Below, piece after piece: positions 7,718 through 17,076 of a stretch of DNA of 64,000 nucleotides. The translations under genes and the position numbers were made by a program. The notes under the pieces are model-generated. The model searched no databases. It saw only the letters and a list, made by a program, of their open reading frames with translations, and was not told the DNA's origin. Positions within the stretch are counted from its first letter, which is position 1. Every line of letters starts with the position of its first letter. The DNA comes from Paenibacillus azoreducens (lineage in GTDB: Bacteria; Bacillota; Bacilli; Paenibacillales; Paenibacillaceae), in the NCBI RefSeq assembly GCF_021654775.1, contig NZ_AP025343.1, positions 1 to 64,000 on the forward strand, written 5' to 3'.

Positions 7718-8317
7718 ATGGCAATCGATAATCAAACTACAAAATTGGTGACAGGTAAGGTCCGTCTTAGTTATGCGAACGTGTGGGAGCCGCAAGAGAA
7801 CGATAGCGGGGATCTCAAGTACAGTACGTCAATTTTGATCCCGAAGGACGACAAGGAAACCCTTCGTAAGATCAAGGCGATTGTAGATTTGCTTAAGGAG
7901 CAAGCAAAAGCCAAATATAACGGGAAGCTGCCCGCGAAATTTCATACTCCGCTTCGTGATGGTGATGAAGAGAGACCGGACGATGAAGCGTACGCGAACC
8001 ACTACTTCTTTAACGCAAGCAGTAAGAACAAGCCTGGGATCGCAAAGCCGATCGGTAAAGATCCATCAACAGGAAAGACCAAATTTGCTGAAATTACAGA
8101 CACGACGGAAGTTTACTCCGGATGCTACTCCAAGGTTAGTGTTAACTTCTACCTCTTTGACACTAAGGGTAATAAGGGGATCGCTGCTGGCCTCAACAAC
8201 ATCGTTAAAGTGCAGGATGGTGACTTCCTTGGCGGCCGCAGCAGCCTGAACGATGATTTTGCCGATGAGGATTTCGATACGGACGATTTTGAAGATGACG
8301 ATGATTTCATGAACTAA
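7718..8317 (+). CDS. DUF2815 protein, probable single-strand DNA-binding protein
   Basis: 199 residues. The N-terminal part (VTGKVRLSYANVWEPQ, then DLKYSTSILIPKDD) matches DUF2815, an OB-fold family thought to act as phage single-strand DNA-binding proteins. The last ~25 residues are almost all Asp, Glu and Phe (DDFADEDFDTDDFEDDDDF), the acidic tail typical of SSB proteins that recruit partners. AAAGGAG precedes ATG 7718. The partner genes are DUF2800 and the DNA polymerase. Confidence 0.85.
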   Translation: MAIDNQTTKLVTGKVRLSYANVWEPQENDSGDLKYSTSILIPKDDKETLRKIKAIVDLLKEQAKAKYNGKLPAKFHTPLRDGDEERPDDEAYANHYFFNASSKNKPGIAKPIGKDPSTGKTKFAEITDTTEVYSGCYSKVSVNFYLFDTKGNKGIAAGLNNIVKVQDGDFLGGRSSLNDDFADEDFDTDDFEDDDDFMN

Positions 8318-8329
8318 TTTTTACAGCTT

Positions 8330-8356
8330 AGGGGTTTCCGCAGGAGGCCCCTTTTT
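8330..8356 (+). terminator. Terminator after DUF2815
   Basis: Hairpin with AGGGG and TCC on the left arm and GGA and CCCCT on the right, followed by TTTTT. It lies 13 bases after the DUF2815 stop and may reduce readthrough into the polymerase operon. Confidence 0.7.
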
Positions 8357-8391
8357 ATACCACAAAATTTTCAGAATCGGAGGAAGTACAA

Positions 8392-8664
8392 ATGAACCCA
8401 TGGGTGAGTGTGGCTAAGGAACGTCAACGTCAAGAGGAAAAATGGGGACAGCAAGATCATGAACCAATGATGTGGATGGGAATTCTCGGAGAGGAATTTG
8501 GGGAGCTGTGCCAGGCAGTGAACGAAACCCACTTTGATAATGGTCCAGAGGCACGGAAAAAGGGTGGCTATGAGAATATGCGAGAAGAGGCCGTTCAGGT
8601 TGCCGCGGTGGCAATATCTTTCATTGAAGCTCTTGACCGGCGATATGGACGGGATGACGAATGA
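8392..8664 (+). CDS. MazG-like nucleotide pyrophosphohydrolase
   Basis: 90 residues. The paired acidic motifs of the all-alpha NTP pyrophosphatase fold are visible: EEFGELCQAV (ExxxE, residues 30-38) and MREEAVQVAAVAI (ExxxD/Q-type). Such phage enzymes sanitise or lower nucleotides such as (d)NTPs or ppGpp during replication. GGAGGAAG precedes ATG 8392. It overlaps the polymerase gene by four bases, so the two are coupled. Confidence 0.75.
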   Translation: MNPWVSVAKERQRQEEKWGQQDHEPMMWMGILGEEFGELCQAVNETHFDNGPEARKKGGYENMREEAVQVAAVAISFIEALDRRYGRDDE

Positions 8665-10610
8665 CACTTCTCCAGATTGACCTTGAAACTTATTCATCCA
8701 TCGATCTTAAAACATGCGGCGTCCATCGTTACGTTGAGGCGCCGGACTTTGAAATTCTTCTATTCGGCTTTGCCTTTGATGATGACCCGGTCCAAGTGAT
8801 CGATTTAACCGATTTTCAATCCGTTCCAAAGGACGTCATGGACGCGCTCCGGATGGATGTTACCAAGACCGCTTTTAACGCCGCTTTTGAACGGACAGCC
8901 ATCGCCAAGCATTTCGGCATAACTTGTGATCCGTCGCAATGGATGTGCACAGCCGTATGGGCACTCACTTTAGGGCTGCCTGGCAGCCTGGAAGGTGTTG
9001 CTAAAGCGCTCAAAATCGATGCCCAGAAGGACGCGCGGGGTAAAGCGCTCATCAAGTATTTCTCAGTCCCGTGCAGGCCGAGTAAAGTTAACGGCCAACG
9101 TACACGAAACCACCCGTATCATGATCCTGAAAAATGGCAGCAGTATATCGAGTACAATCGCCAGGATGTTGTAGTGGAACGAGATGTCCGGCGGCAACTA
9201 GAACGCTTCCCAGTTCCAGAGAGTGAATGGAAGCTGTGGGCTCTCGATCAACGAATTAATGATCGAGGTGTCCGGATAGATAGGGAATTCGTTAATCAGG
9301 CTATCACGTGCGCGAAACAGTACTCAGAACGACTGATGATCGAGGCCAAGGAACTGACGGGGTTGGAGAATCCAAACAGTGATGCCCAGCTCAAGGGCTG
9401 GCTTAAAGAGAACGGTTTAGAAGTAGAAAGTCTCGCCAAAGATTATATGCCCGCTCTACTTGACGCTGCACCAAACGAGGAAGCATTTCGAGCCCTGGAA
9501 CTTCGGCAGGAGATGGGGAAAACGAGTAATAGTAAATATGACGCTATGGCTCGCTGTATATGTGATGATGACCGCGTCCGTGGAATCCTTCAATTTTGTG
9601 GAGCTAACCGGACTTGGCGTTGGGCTGGCCGAAACGTGCAAATGCATAACTTGCCTAAAAACGAGATTGATGATTTAGCACGGGCGAGGGAGACGTTACG
9701 ATCCGGTGACTATGAACTTTTGGAAATTCTTTACGGCGCTCCACCGTTCATTCTCTCGCAGCTCGTGCGAACCGGGCTTATCCCGTCGCCTGGTCATAGA
9801 TTCATCGTTGCGGACTTTGCAGCGATCGAGGGCCGGGTTATCTCCTGGCTGGCTGACGAAAGTTGGAAGCTTGAGGTTTTCAGGACGCATGGAAAGATCT
9901 ACGAAGCAACGGCTGCGCAAATGTTTGGTGTTTCTTTCGAGACGATCGTTAAAGGTCACGAGAATTATAAGTATCGTCCTTTTGGTAAAGTTGGTGAGCT
10001 TGCTTGCGGATTCGGTGGAGGTGTCTCAGCGCTCGAAAAGATGGATAAGAAGAAAGAGATCCCGAAGGACCAATACGATAGGCTCGTTAAGCAATGGCGT
10101 GACGCAAACCCGAAGATTAGGAAGCTTTGGTACTCCGCCGAAGAGGCTGCTTTGGAAGCAGTTCGTTCGAAAACAACAGTAAAACTGGCTCACGGTGTTC
10201 GTTACCGCTATTCATCCGGCGTTCTGTTTGCCGATCTTCCAAGCGGGCATAGTCTGGCCTACCCAAGTCCAGAAATCAAGCAAGATTCTAAATTCAATAA
10301 AGATGGTTTAACCTTTAGGGCTCCGGATAAGAGTGGCAAAATGATTGCACAACGCACTTGGGGCGGAACTCTCGTCGAAAATTTGGTGCAAGCGATCGCG
10401 AGAGACTGTCTGGCTGAGAGCTTGATGCGGCTCGATGCTCACGGATATGAGATTGTCCTGCATGTACATGACGAGGCTATCGCCGACGCACCAATCGGCT
10501 GGGGATCAGTAGAGGAAATGACGGAGATCATGAGCCAACCTATCGACTGGGCGCCAGGGCTGCCGCTACAAGCTGCAGGATTTGAATGTGACTTCTATCA
10601 GAAGGATTAA
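8661..10610 (+). CDS. Phage DNA polymerase, family A (PolI-like)
   Basis: 649 residues. The N-terminal 3'-5' exonuclease begins with QIDLETYSS (DxE, Asp7/Glu9) and shows YNRQDVVVERDV (third acidic motif) near residue 170. The polymerase domain carries motif A IVADFAAIEGRV (about residue 383), motif B RPFGKVGELACGFGGG (about 435) and motif C VLHVHDEAIAD (about 600, catalytic HDE). The enzyme replicates phage DNA and is the core of the replication module with VapE, SSB-like DUF2815 and the SNF2 helicase. Frame is intact throughout, in contrast to the genes that follow. Confidence 0.95.
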   Translation: MTLLQIDLETYSSIDLKTCGVHRYVEAPDFEILLFGFAFDDDPVQVIDLTDFQSVPKDVMDALRMDVTKTAFNAAFERTAIAKHFGITCDPSQWMCTAVWALTLGLPGSLEGVAKALKIDAQKDARGKALIKYFSVPCRPSKVNGQRTRNHPYHDPEKWQQYIEYNRQDVVVERDVRRQLERFPVPESEWKLWALDQRINDRGVRIDREFVNQAITCAKQYSERLMIEAKELTGLENPNSDAQLKGWLKENGLEVESLAKDYMPALLDAAPNEEAFRALELRQEMGKTSNSKYDAMARCICDDDRVRGILQFCGANRTWRWAGRNVQMHNLPKNEIDDLARARETLRSGDYELLEILYGAPPFILSQLVRTGLIPSPGHRFIVADFAAIEGRVISWLADESWKLEVFRTHGKIYEATAAQMFGVSFETIVKGHENYKYRPFGKVGELACGFGGGVSALEKMDKKKEIPKDQYDRLVKQWRDANPKIRKLWYSAEEAALEAVRSKTTVKLAHGVRYRYSSGVLFADLPSGHSLAYPSPEIKQDSKFNKDGLTFRAPDKSGKMIAQRTWGGTLVENLVQAIARDCLAESLMRLDAHGYEIVLHVHDEAIADAPIGWGSVEEMTEIMSQPIDWAPGLPLQAAGFECDFYQKD

Positions 10611-10628
10611 CAGGAGGTGACAGGTGAC

Positions 10629-11429
10629 ATGGCTCCGCGTGTAAGTGATAAACCCACAACGCCGGTACCCAGGCGGGAGAATGAACTGAAAGCTTTTGGT
10701 CATGGAGAAGTAGTCACCTATCAGTTATCAGACGAGGAACTGGCAAAGTATCGGGCTTTGCCGGTTCCGGATAAAAAGGAAAAAATGCCCGTTGGTGTCC
10801 GGATTGTTCACACAGAAACTCAACTGCAGCGGCGCAGGGATCAAATGAAGGAGGAGAACGGCATGCCATTACCTAAAGAAGGGCCCACTTGTGGCTTAAC
10901 CAAGGAGATCCTGATCGAGCAAGTAGCAAAGGGAGAAACGTTCTCCAGCATTGAGAAAGCTTGGGGGATGAAGTATAACGCCATTCACTATTGGATTAAG
11001 AAGTGGGGCCTTAAAGGTATCACTCCAGAAATAGCACAGGACTTGTTGAGCGAATCGACACAGCCAGGTAATTCGAAGACTGAGCAACCTCTATTACGAG
11101 AAAGTGACGTACCGAGTGGCATTGAACTGCAGGCAGAAGTCGATAAACTCCGTTTAGCAAATAAGACAATTCAATCAGAATGCGACCGGCCTGCTCCGCG
11201 ACGTGACGAATATCGATGGCAGTTGATGAATTATCCGAACAGGTGGCTGTCATGACGAGCTCCTTGGCTTACTGAACAAGACGAAAAGCCGCTTGAGTGA
11301 GTTGGAAAGGAGCATGCCGATCTGGTGATCAGAATGAACAACTCAGTGCAGCTGCAGAAACAATTAAAAAGGATCCAAACAGTACCTATGAAACCTTGTC
11401 GAGCTTGGCGTGCTGCAGAAGCCATCTGA
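10629..11429 (+). pseudogene. Hypothetical replication-module protein, frameshifted
   Basis: ATG 10629 stands nine bases after AGGAGGTGA. The N-terminal part contains a helix-turn-helix-like segment (EQVAKGETFSSIEKAWGMKY) at about residue 105. Past 11185 the frame is lost: coding resumes in another frame (LLRDVTNI), then again (DELSEQVAV), then HDELLGLLNKTKSRLSELE, then EHADLVIRMNNSVQLQKQLK to a stop at 11427. Four small indels, one C gained and the others losses beside G, C or A runs, restore one continuous frame. The repaired C-terminus is a coiled coil. The breaks look like consensus errors. Family function unknown. Confidence 0.6.
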
Positions 11430-11628
11430 TCCAGTCAATCATCCCGGACATTATACGCGAGGCGGGATCGAGTGCATCGATGCAATTGAGGCAGCGACAA
11501 CGGCTATCTGGGCCAGAGGCGTACAATACCGGAGCCGCAATCAAATACCTCTGGCGCTGGAAGTGGAAGAACGGCAGAGAGGATCTACAGAAAGCTGCAT
11601 GTACATTAAGCGCTTGATCAGAGAATGA
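11410..11628 (+). pseudogene. DUF3310 protein, frameshifted
   Basis: The start SDPVNHPGHYTRGGIECIDA and the end AYNTGAAIKYLWRWKWK are the two signature halves of DUF3310, a small phage nucleotide-kinase-like family. They lie in different frames. One base is missing near 11507, and a second loss turns TGGTAC into TGTAC near 11602, after which the family's terminal YIKRLIRE appears in the original frame. GTG 11410 is the likely start and overlaps the preceding gene. Both breaks are single-base losses, as in the neighbouring genes. Confidence 0.72.
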
Positions 11629-11642
11629 ACTGTATTAAACCG

Positions 11643-11669
11643 AAAAAAGTGGCTGGTTAATCCAGCCAC
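11643..11669 (-). terminator. Terminator of the leftward TIR-like gene
   Basis: Stem GTGGCTGG/CCAGCCAC with a 5-base loop; on the minus strand it is followed by six T. It lies about 33 bases beyond the repaired stop of the leftward gene at 11702, which supports that gene's extent. Confidence 0.75.
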
Positions 11670-11701
11670 ATCTCTTGTTAAATTTGGCGTTCTACTTCTT
11701 T

Positions 11702-12536
11702 TTATCTTTTGAGCTCTTTTATACTTTTGATATTGATGTAAGAATCAAGGTTGGCTTTAAGAATTGATCTTGGTTTAGGGTAACACTAAAGTTCTACTAT
11801 GGTCGATCAAAGAATTGAGTATTTCATCATACTCATTCGGTTTAGATCTAAAAGGTCGAAGCCAAATTAGAAACTATCGAATCAATAGCAACATAATATT
11901 CATCTCGAAGATCAACATCATGGTAACAGCATTTCTTCGTGAGTTAGTCGGTTGATTTTGTTATTGATTCTCGTGACCTGATTCTGTAAGTCAGCTACCA
12001 TTTCTATCAGTAGTTTGTCTGATGTTACCGAGGTTTCATTGAGTTCAGCAACTTTAAATTGGCCAAATTCTTTAAAATACAGAGGAGTCAGGTTCTTTTG
12101 AGCTTTCTCATATGTAGCCAAACTCTTCTTGCAAGCTGAGCTTTGAATTCGACCATTTTACTAAACGTAAATCTCTTGGATAAGAAAGATGCTCTATGAC
12201 TTGTGTATCAAAGAATACGATGTTCGGTCATCTTTTATTATCACTGTCGTCTATCAAAAGCTAATCTCATTCCCAATTCAAACATAACATTTGCGTTTTT
12301 GCAGCTAACGTCGCAAATGATGACGTCCGAACTATAAATATTATGAATTATCCTTTTTTGAATTACTCCAATGTCATCTGCATCACTTACAAGTGTTACT
12401 GAGACGTCGTATTGCTCAATATCGGTTACAGCTTCAACTAATATTGTTTTAACTTCTGACCAGTGGTCTGCGGAACAATCCTCGATTGGAGAAATAGGCA
12501 TTACAAGACCAACTTTTAGTTCTTTTTATCTGTCAT
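11702..12536 (-). pseudogene. TIR/nucleoside-deoxyribosyltransferase-like protein, frameshifted
   Basis: Read leftward from ATG 12536 (after TGGAGG), the pieces are: a start ending in KVGLVMPIS-type strand, then VSDADDIGVIQKRIIHNIY, SSDVIICDVSCKNANVMFELG, then IEHLSYPRDLR, MVEFKAQLARRV and YEKAQKN, and a C-terminal region to a stop near 11702. The NANVMFELG box with its glutamate resembles TIR-like and nucleoside 2-deoxyribosyltransferase folds, which include NAD-cleaving defence effectors. At least seven single-base losses break it; where I can reconstruct the codon, each falls in a run (CC to C near 12247, TTTT to TTT near 12211, 12164 and 12121). It lies opposite to the replication genes, between DUF3310 and VapE, with its own terminator, so it is a moron-type cargo gene. 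Enzymatic activity is inference. Confidence 0.6.
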
Positions 12537-12634
12537 AATGTGCCTCCAGGATAATTTATATAGGAATATTATACCAACCTTGTTACTTATACGTATACTA
12601 AAAGATTCATATGAAAGCTTTGGAGGTTTTGTCG

Positions 12635-14979
12635 ATGGTTGACGACCAAGGAGGATACTTGCTTGATATTTCATGTGGCAAGCACCGGGCCGATACGAAC
12701 TGGAAAACTGAATATCTAACCTGGATGAGTTCGTGGACCGGCTGCGGAAGGTCCGGCGGACAGCGGAGACAATGGCACAATACGACGCCATGAACAACGT
12801 CGCCCGTGGCAAGGTGAAAGACGGTCCGGCTTTCGTCGGCGGGCTTGTTCGCACGGGCGGCGAAAGAAGGAGAATGTCGACAGCCGGAGCCTGGTCACAC
12901 TTGATATCGATCGCGGAGATGACGATTTCCTATTTTCCGCTGAGCTGGTGCTGGAGGACGGCATATGCCGTCTACTCCACACACAGCCACCGGCCACAGA
13001 AGCCAAAATACCGCCTAATTATACCAGCTGATCGGAACATGAGCCCTGACGAGTATGCAGCGGTCAGCCGCAAACTGGCGGAGCAGATCGGCATGAACAA
13101 CTTCGATAAGACGACTTTTGACGTTCACAGGCTGATGTATCTTCCCAGTTGCAGTAAGGATGCGGAGCCGGTACTGGAAGTTTATGAAGGGCGCCGCTGA
13201 ACGTTGACCGCGTGCTGGATGAATATGAGGACTGGACAGATGTGATGTCCTGGCCCCGACATCCAGAAGCAAAATCGCCTGCGCAGCTTGCAGCGAAGCG
13301 CGCACAGGATCCGCGGGAGAAGTTTGGCACGATTGGTCTGTTTTGCCGGGCATTCACGATCGAGGAAGGAATCGAAAGGTTCTTGTCCGATGTTTATGCT
13401 CCCGGTTCGATGCCGAACCGCTACACATACACCGTGGAAGCAGCGGGAACGGGCTGGAGTTTACCCCGATCAGGATCTTGCTTATTCGCACCAGGATAGC
13501 GATCCGGTAGCGGATGGCCGCACTTATAACTTATTTGATCTTGTCCGGGTTCATAAATTCGGCCATCTGGACGAACGAGTCAAGGAGCACACGCCGGATG
13601 CCAAGAAGCCGAGTCATATGGCCATGGAGCAGTGGCCGCCCAGCTGCCAGAAGTAAAAAAACTCTCCTTTGCTGAACGGCAGGCAGACTTCGCGGAGATG
13701 GCCGACGACTTTGACGTTGATGACGAGGAACCAGAGAAAGAAGACTGGAAAACCAATCTTGAGCTGCACCATAAAACGGGTATGCCGCTGCCGACGGCGG
13801 GTAATGTCGAGCTTTTTCTGACTAATGGAGTATGGCGGACGTACTGGCCTATGACGCATTCGGTAATACGGAGGTTATCCGGAAGGCTTTACCTTGGCGG
13901 GATCCGGAACGCCCAGGACGGTCATACGAACCTTGGCTTGGGCTGATGACAAACGGCTGCAGCATTGGTTCGCCAAAGTACACGGAATCAGTTCGGCCAA
14001 GACGATTCAAAATGCTTTACGGAGGTTGTTCACCGAAACACGTTCCATCCTATTAAAGCCTATGTTGAGAGCGCAGCATGGGACGGTGTGCCGCGTGCAG
14101 AACGGACATTTATAGATTACCTGGAGCGGCGGATACGCATTACACTCGGCAGGTGACTCGGAAGATGCTGCTGGCAGCTGTCACGCGGCTTTATCGTCCT
14201 GGCTGCAAATTTGACCAGATGTTGGTCTTGGTTGGCCCGCAGGGTGCCGGAAGAGCTCACTTCTGGCGAAGCTTGGCCGGAATGGTTCAGTGACAGCTTA
14301 CGGACGTTTGAGAACAAAGAAGCCGGTGAGCATTTGCAGAGCGGCTGGATCTTCGAGATCGGCGAGCTGTCGGCCATGAAAAAGACGGAGGTTGAAGAGG
14401 TTAAGGCGTTCTTGTCCAAGACTGAGGACCGCTACCGGGTAGCGTACGATCGGCAGTATCGGAGTTCCCGCGGAAGTGCGTCTTTTTCGGGACGACAAAT
14501 ACCCGTGATTTCTTACGGGACGCGACGGAACCGTCGTTTTTGGCCAATTGAGGTTTTCCCTGATCGTGCTGAGAGAAGCCATTGGACGATCTGAACGATG
14601 AAGAGGTTAGCCAAATCTGGGCTGAGGTTTTGAGCTGGTTTAAGGCGGGGAAACCTTGGAGCTGGACAGCGAGGCCGCATGGAGGCAGAGCGGCAGCAGG
14701 CTTCACATATGGAGACGGATCCGAGAGAAGGGCTTATTCAGGAATGGTTGGATACGCCGCTAGAAGATGAAATGGACGGCCTACGGATGATTTACGTAAC
14801 GGGTGTGTGCGGCCCAAATTTGGACGGAATGTCTTGGCAAGAAACGCGGTGATCTCCGTACCTGGGAGTCAAAAGAAATCACGGATATCATGAGACGCAT
14901 ACCTGGTTGGGGTGAAAGAAAGGGCAAAGCAAAGGTACCCGGATACGGTGTTCAACGTGTTTTTGAACGGTTGCCGTAG
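12635..14979 (+). pseudogene. VapE-family primase/helicase, multiply frameshifted
   Basis: ATG 12635 follows TGGAGG by eight bases. Joined across frames, the product has an N-terminal primase-like part (TLDIDRGDDDF acidic motif, then AYAVYSTHSHRPQKPKYRL), a middle linker, and a VapE P-loop ATPase (GPQGAGK Walker A with one A missing near 14251, then NKEAGEHLQSGWIFEIGEL and FFGTTNTRDFLRDAT). The end is VQRVFERLP before TAG 14977. About 15 frame changes are needed, nearly all in the direction of single-base loss; examples are TGGGATG to TGGATG near 12724 and AATTGG to AATGG near 14283. Residue conservation between breaks is high, so the gene may be intact in the organism. It would unwind and prime phage DNA. 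Confidence 0.8.
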
Positions 14980-15226
14980 AAGGTTGCCGAAGGGTTGCCG
15001 TGGTTGCCGTAAACGGTTGCCGACGTTGCCGAAGATTGCCGAGAAATCGCATCAACGGCAACCGCCGGAACCCTAATAGCATCAAGGCTTCACAGATTTA
15101 AGTTGCCATGGTTGCCGTAAATTCTACTATTTTAATAAAAATATAAATTAACCCATATAGCACATAGGCATATATAACTTAAACGCGTAAAAACGCAGTA
15201 CGCGCGTATAGACGGCAATTCGGCAA
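14971..15226. other. Candidate phage replication origin with TTGCCG iterons
   Basis: The hexamer TTGCCG occurs at 14971, 14984, 14995, 15004, 15017, 15026, 15036 and 15112 on the plus strand and at 15056, 15213 and 15221 on the minus strand, with TTGCCA at 15103. Most copies extend to GGTTGCCG and are spaced 9-13 bp. The cluster is followed by an A/T-rich stretch (15118-15180) suited to unwinding. It lies just after VapE and before VRR-NUC, in the only sizeable non-coding gap of the replication module. Origin function is inferred; exact spacing may be affected by local sequence errors. Confidence 0.55.
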
Positions 15227-15247
15227 CCTTAGAAAGGAGTTATCGAG

Positions 15248-15529
15248 ATGAGAGAATCAGCACTGGAGCGTCGCTTGGTTCGGGAAGTAAAAGATATTGG
15301 CGGAGAGGCACCCAAATGGGTGAGCCCAGGAAACCGGGGAGTACCAGACCGGATTGTACTCTTACCGAATGGTCAAACGATATACGTCGAGATGAAAGCT
15401 CCCGGGAAGCATCTGTCCCCTTTGCAGGAGCGCTGGAAACGGAAGCTACTGAAAATGGGGCACAGGCATTACAAAATAGATTCGAACGAGGACATTGACC
15501 GGTTCATTCAGGAGGTGATGCCGAAATGA
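15248..15529 (+). CDS. VRR-NUC domain nuclease
   Basis: 93 residues, almost entirely the VRR-NUC fold (PD-(D/E)xK superfamily). SALERRLVREV begins it, GVPDRIVLLPNG carries the catalytic Asp, and YVEMKAPG gives the ExK pair. Phage VRR-NUC proteins are structure-specific nucleases, often paired with SNF2 helicases as here. AAAGGAG precedes ATG 15248 and the stop overlaps the helicase start by four bases. Confidence 0.9.
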   Translation: MRESALERRLVREVKDIGGEAPKWVSPGNRGVPDRIVLLPNGQTIYVEMKAPGKHLSPLQERWKRKLLKMGHRHYKIDSNEDIDRFIQEVMPK

Positions 15530-16906
15530 AGTTCATCCCACACGTTTATCAGGACTATGCAAGAAAGCGGATCATAGATACGAATTTTATTGCCTTATTG
15601 CTGGAGATGGGCTTGGGTTAGCAAAACGGTAACTACTTTGACGGCCATAGACCAATTGCTGAATGACTACTTTGATGCTTGTAAAGTATTGGTGATTGCG
15701 CCGCTTCGAGTGGCGGAGGATACCTGGGCCCGCGAGATTGAGAAATGGGATCATCTGCAACACCTTCGGATCAGCAAAGTTTTAGGAAGTGCAACCGCAC
15801 GCCGGAAAGCACTGAAAGCCGATGCCGACATTTACGTGGTCAACCGGGAGAATGTGGAGTGGCTTGTTAGCGAGTACGGCAGCAAATGGCCGTTTGATAC
15901 GGTGGTGATTGATGAGCTTTCCAGCTTTAAGAATAGCAATTCCAAGCGGTTCCGGGCTCTTCGCCGGGTTCGGCCGATGATGAAACGAGTGATTGGCTTG
16001 ACCGGCACGCCAGCGCCGAACAGTCTTATGGATCTCTGGGCGCCCATGTATCTGATCGATCAGGGCGAACGCCTGGGCAAGACAATAACCGGCTACCGGG
16101 ACAAATACTTTAATCCCGGTGCCCGCAGCGGCCATGTCGTTTACGAGTGGAAAGCCAAACAGGAAGCCGAGGAAAGGGTGTACGAAGCGATATCGGATAT
16201 CGCTGTCAGCATGAAAGCCGAGGATTGGCTGGAGCTACCTGAACGGATTGACCGAACCATTCCAGTGTCCTTGAGTCCGAAAGCCCAAGAACAGTATAGG
16301 AAGTTGGAAAAGGAACTGCTGCTTCCTTTCCTGGACGCGGATGTCGTCGCGCAGACAGCAGCCGTCTTGAGTAACAAGCTGCTGCAGCTGGCCAGCGGTG
16401 CTGTCTACGACGAGGATAAAGGTGTAAAGCTGATCCACGACGCCAAGCTGGATGCTTTGGAGGATGTGATCGAGGCGGCGAACGGTAAACCGGTGATGGT
16501 TTTCTATAATTTCAAACACAGCTTATCCCGAATCCAAGAGCGATTCCCGCAAGCGCGGATCCTGAGAAAGGGGAAAGACGGTATCGAGGATATCAGGGCT
16601 TGGAACAATGACGAAATACCGCTGCTGCTGCTACATCCGAAGTCAGCAGGCCATGGACTTAACCTCCAGGAGTCGAGCTGCCGGATGGTTGTCTGGTTTG
16701 ACCAAATTTGGAGCCTAGAAGAAGATCAGCAGGCTAACGCCAGGGTACATCGGCAGGGAGTACGGCACAACATTGTTGTGATCCGGTTGGTAGCTGAGGG
16801 GACAATGGACGAGGACGTGGTAGCTGCACTGGAACGTAAGGCAGCTGGACAAGATGCCTTGATGGAGGCAGTTAAAGCAAGAATAGAGAGGGTGAAAACG
16901 GCATGA
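15526..16906 (+). pseudogene. SNF2/DEAD-type phage helicase, broken in Walker A
   Basis: ATG 15526 (MKFIPHVYQDYARKR) reads into LLEMGLG and then an in-frame TAG. Removing four bases (TAGC, 15619-15622) restores GLGKTVTTLTAID, the Walker A of SNF2 ATPases. The rest of the frame is intact to 16906: VVIDELSSF (DEAH-type box), LTGTPAPN, AGHGLNLQ and QANARVHRQG (motif VI). The family remodels or unwinds DNA during phage replication and recombination. Unlike the neighbouring single-base losses, this is a four-base gain. An internal restart is possible but would lack the ATP-binding loop. Confidence 0.85.
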
Positions 16907-17076
16907 CTAATAATACAAGGCCATTTAATTTACGGTTTAAAGTTTGCACCGAATGCCATAAACGTTACAGATTAGCTTATTTTCCAAGACATAAATGCGA
17001 ATCCGAGGTGAAGTCAGATGTCAAATGCAGCGGCGACCGCCGAGCAGAGAGTGATCGAGCAGCTAAAACAATATAG
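16903..17076 (+). CDS. Small zinc-finger-like protein
   Basis: 57 residues from ATG 16903, overlapping the helicase stop by four bases. VCTECHKRYRLAYFPRHKCE has a C-x2-C ... H-x2-C pattern of a zinc knuckle; the tail is basic. Its last 59 bases overlap the start of the ArpU-like gene in another frame. Similar small zinc proteins are often found between helicase and late regulator in related prophages. The overlap with a stronger downstream start lowers confidence for the C-terminal part. Confidence 0.5.
   Translation: MTNNTRPFNLRFKVCTECHKRYRLAYFPRHKCESEVKSDVKCSGDRRAESDRAAKTI

Noticed and set aside
9706..10182. Plus-strand frame inside the DNA polymerase gene
   Set aside because: Overlaps polymerase motifs A and B in another frame; composition is Ser/Arg-rich noise.
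14971..15226. Repeat cluster as a CRISPR array
   Set aside because: Units are 6-8 bp, unevenly spaced by 9-13 bp and on both strands; no spacers of constant length and no cas genes.
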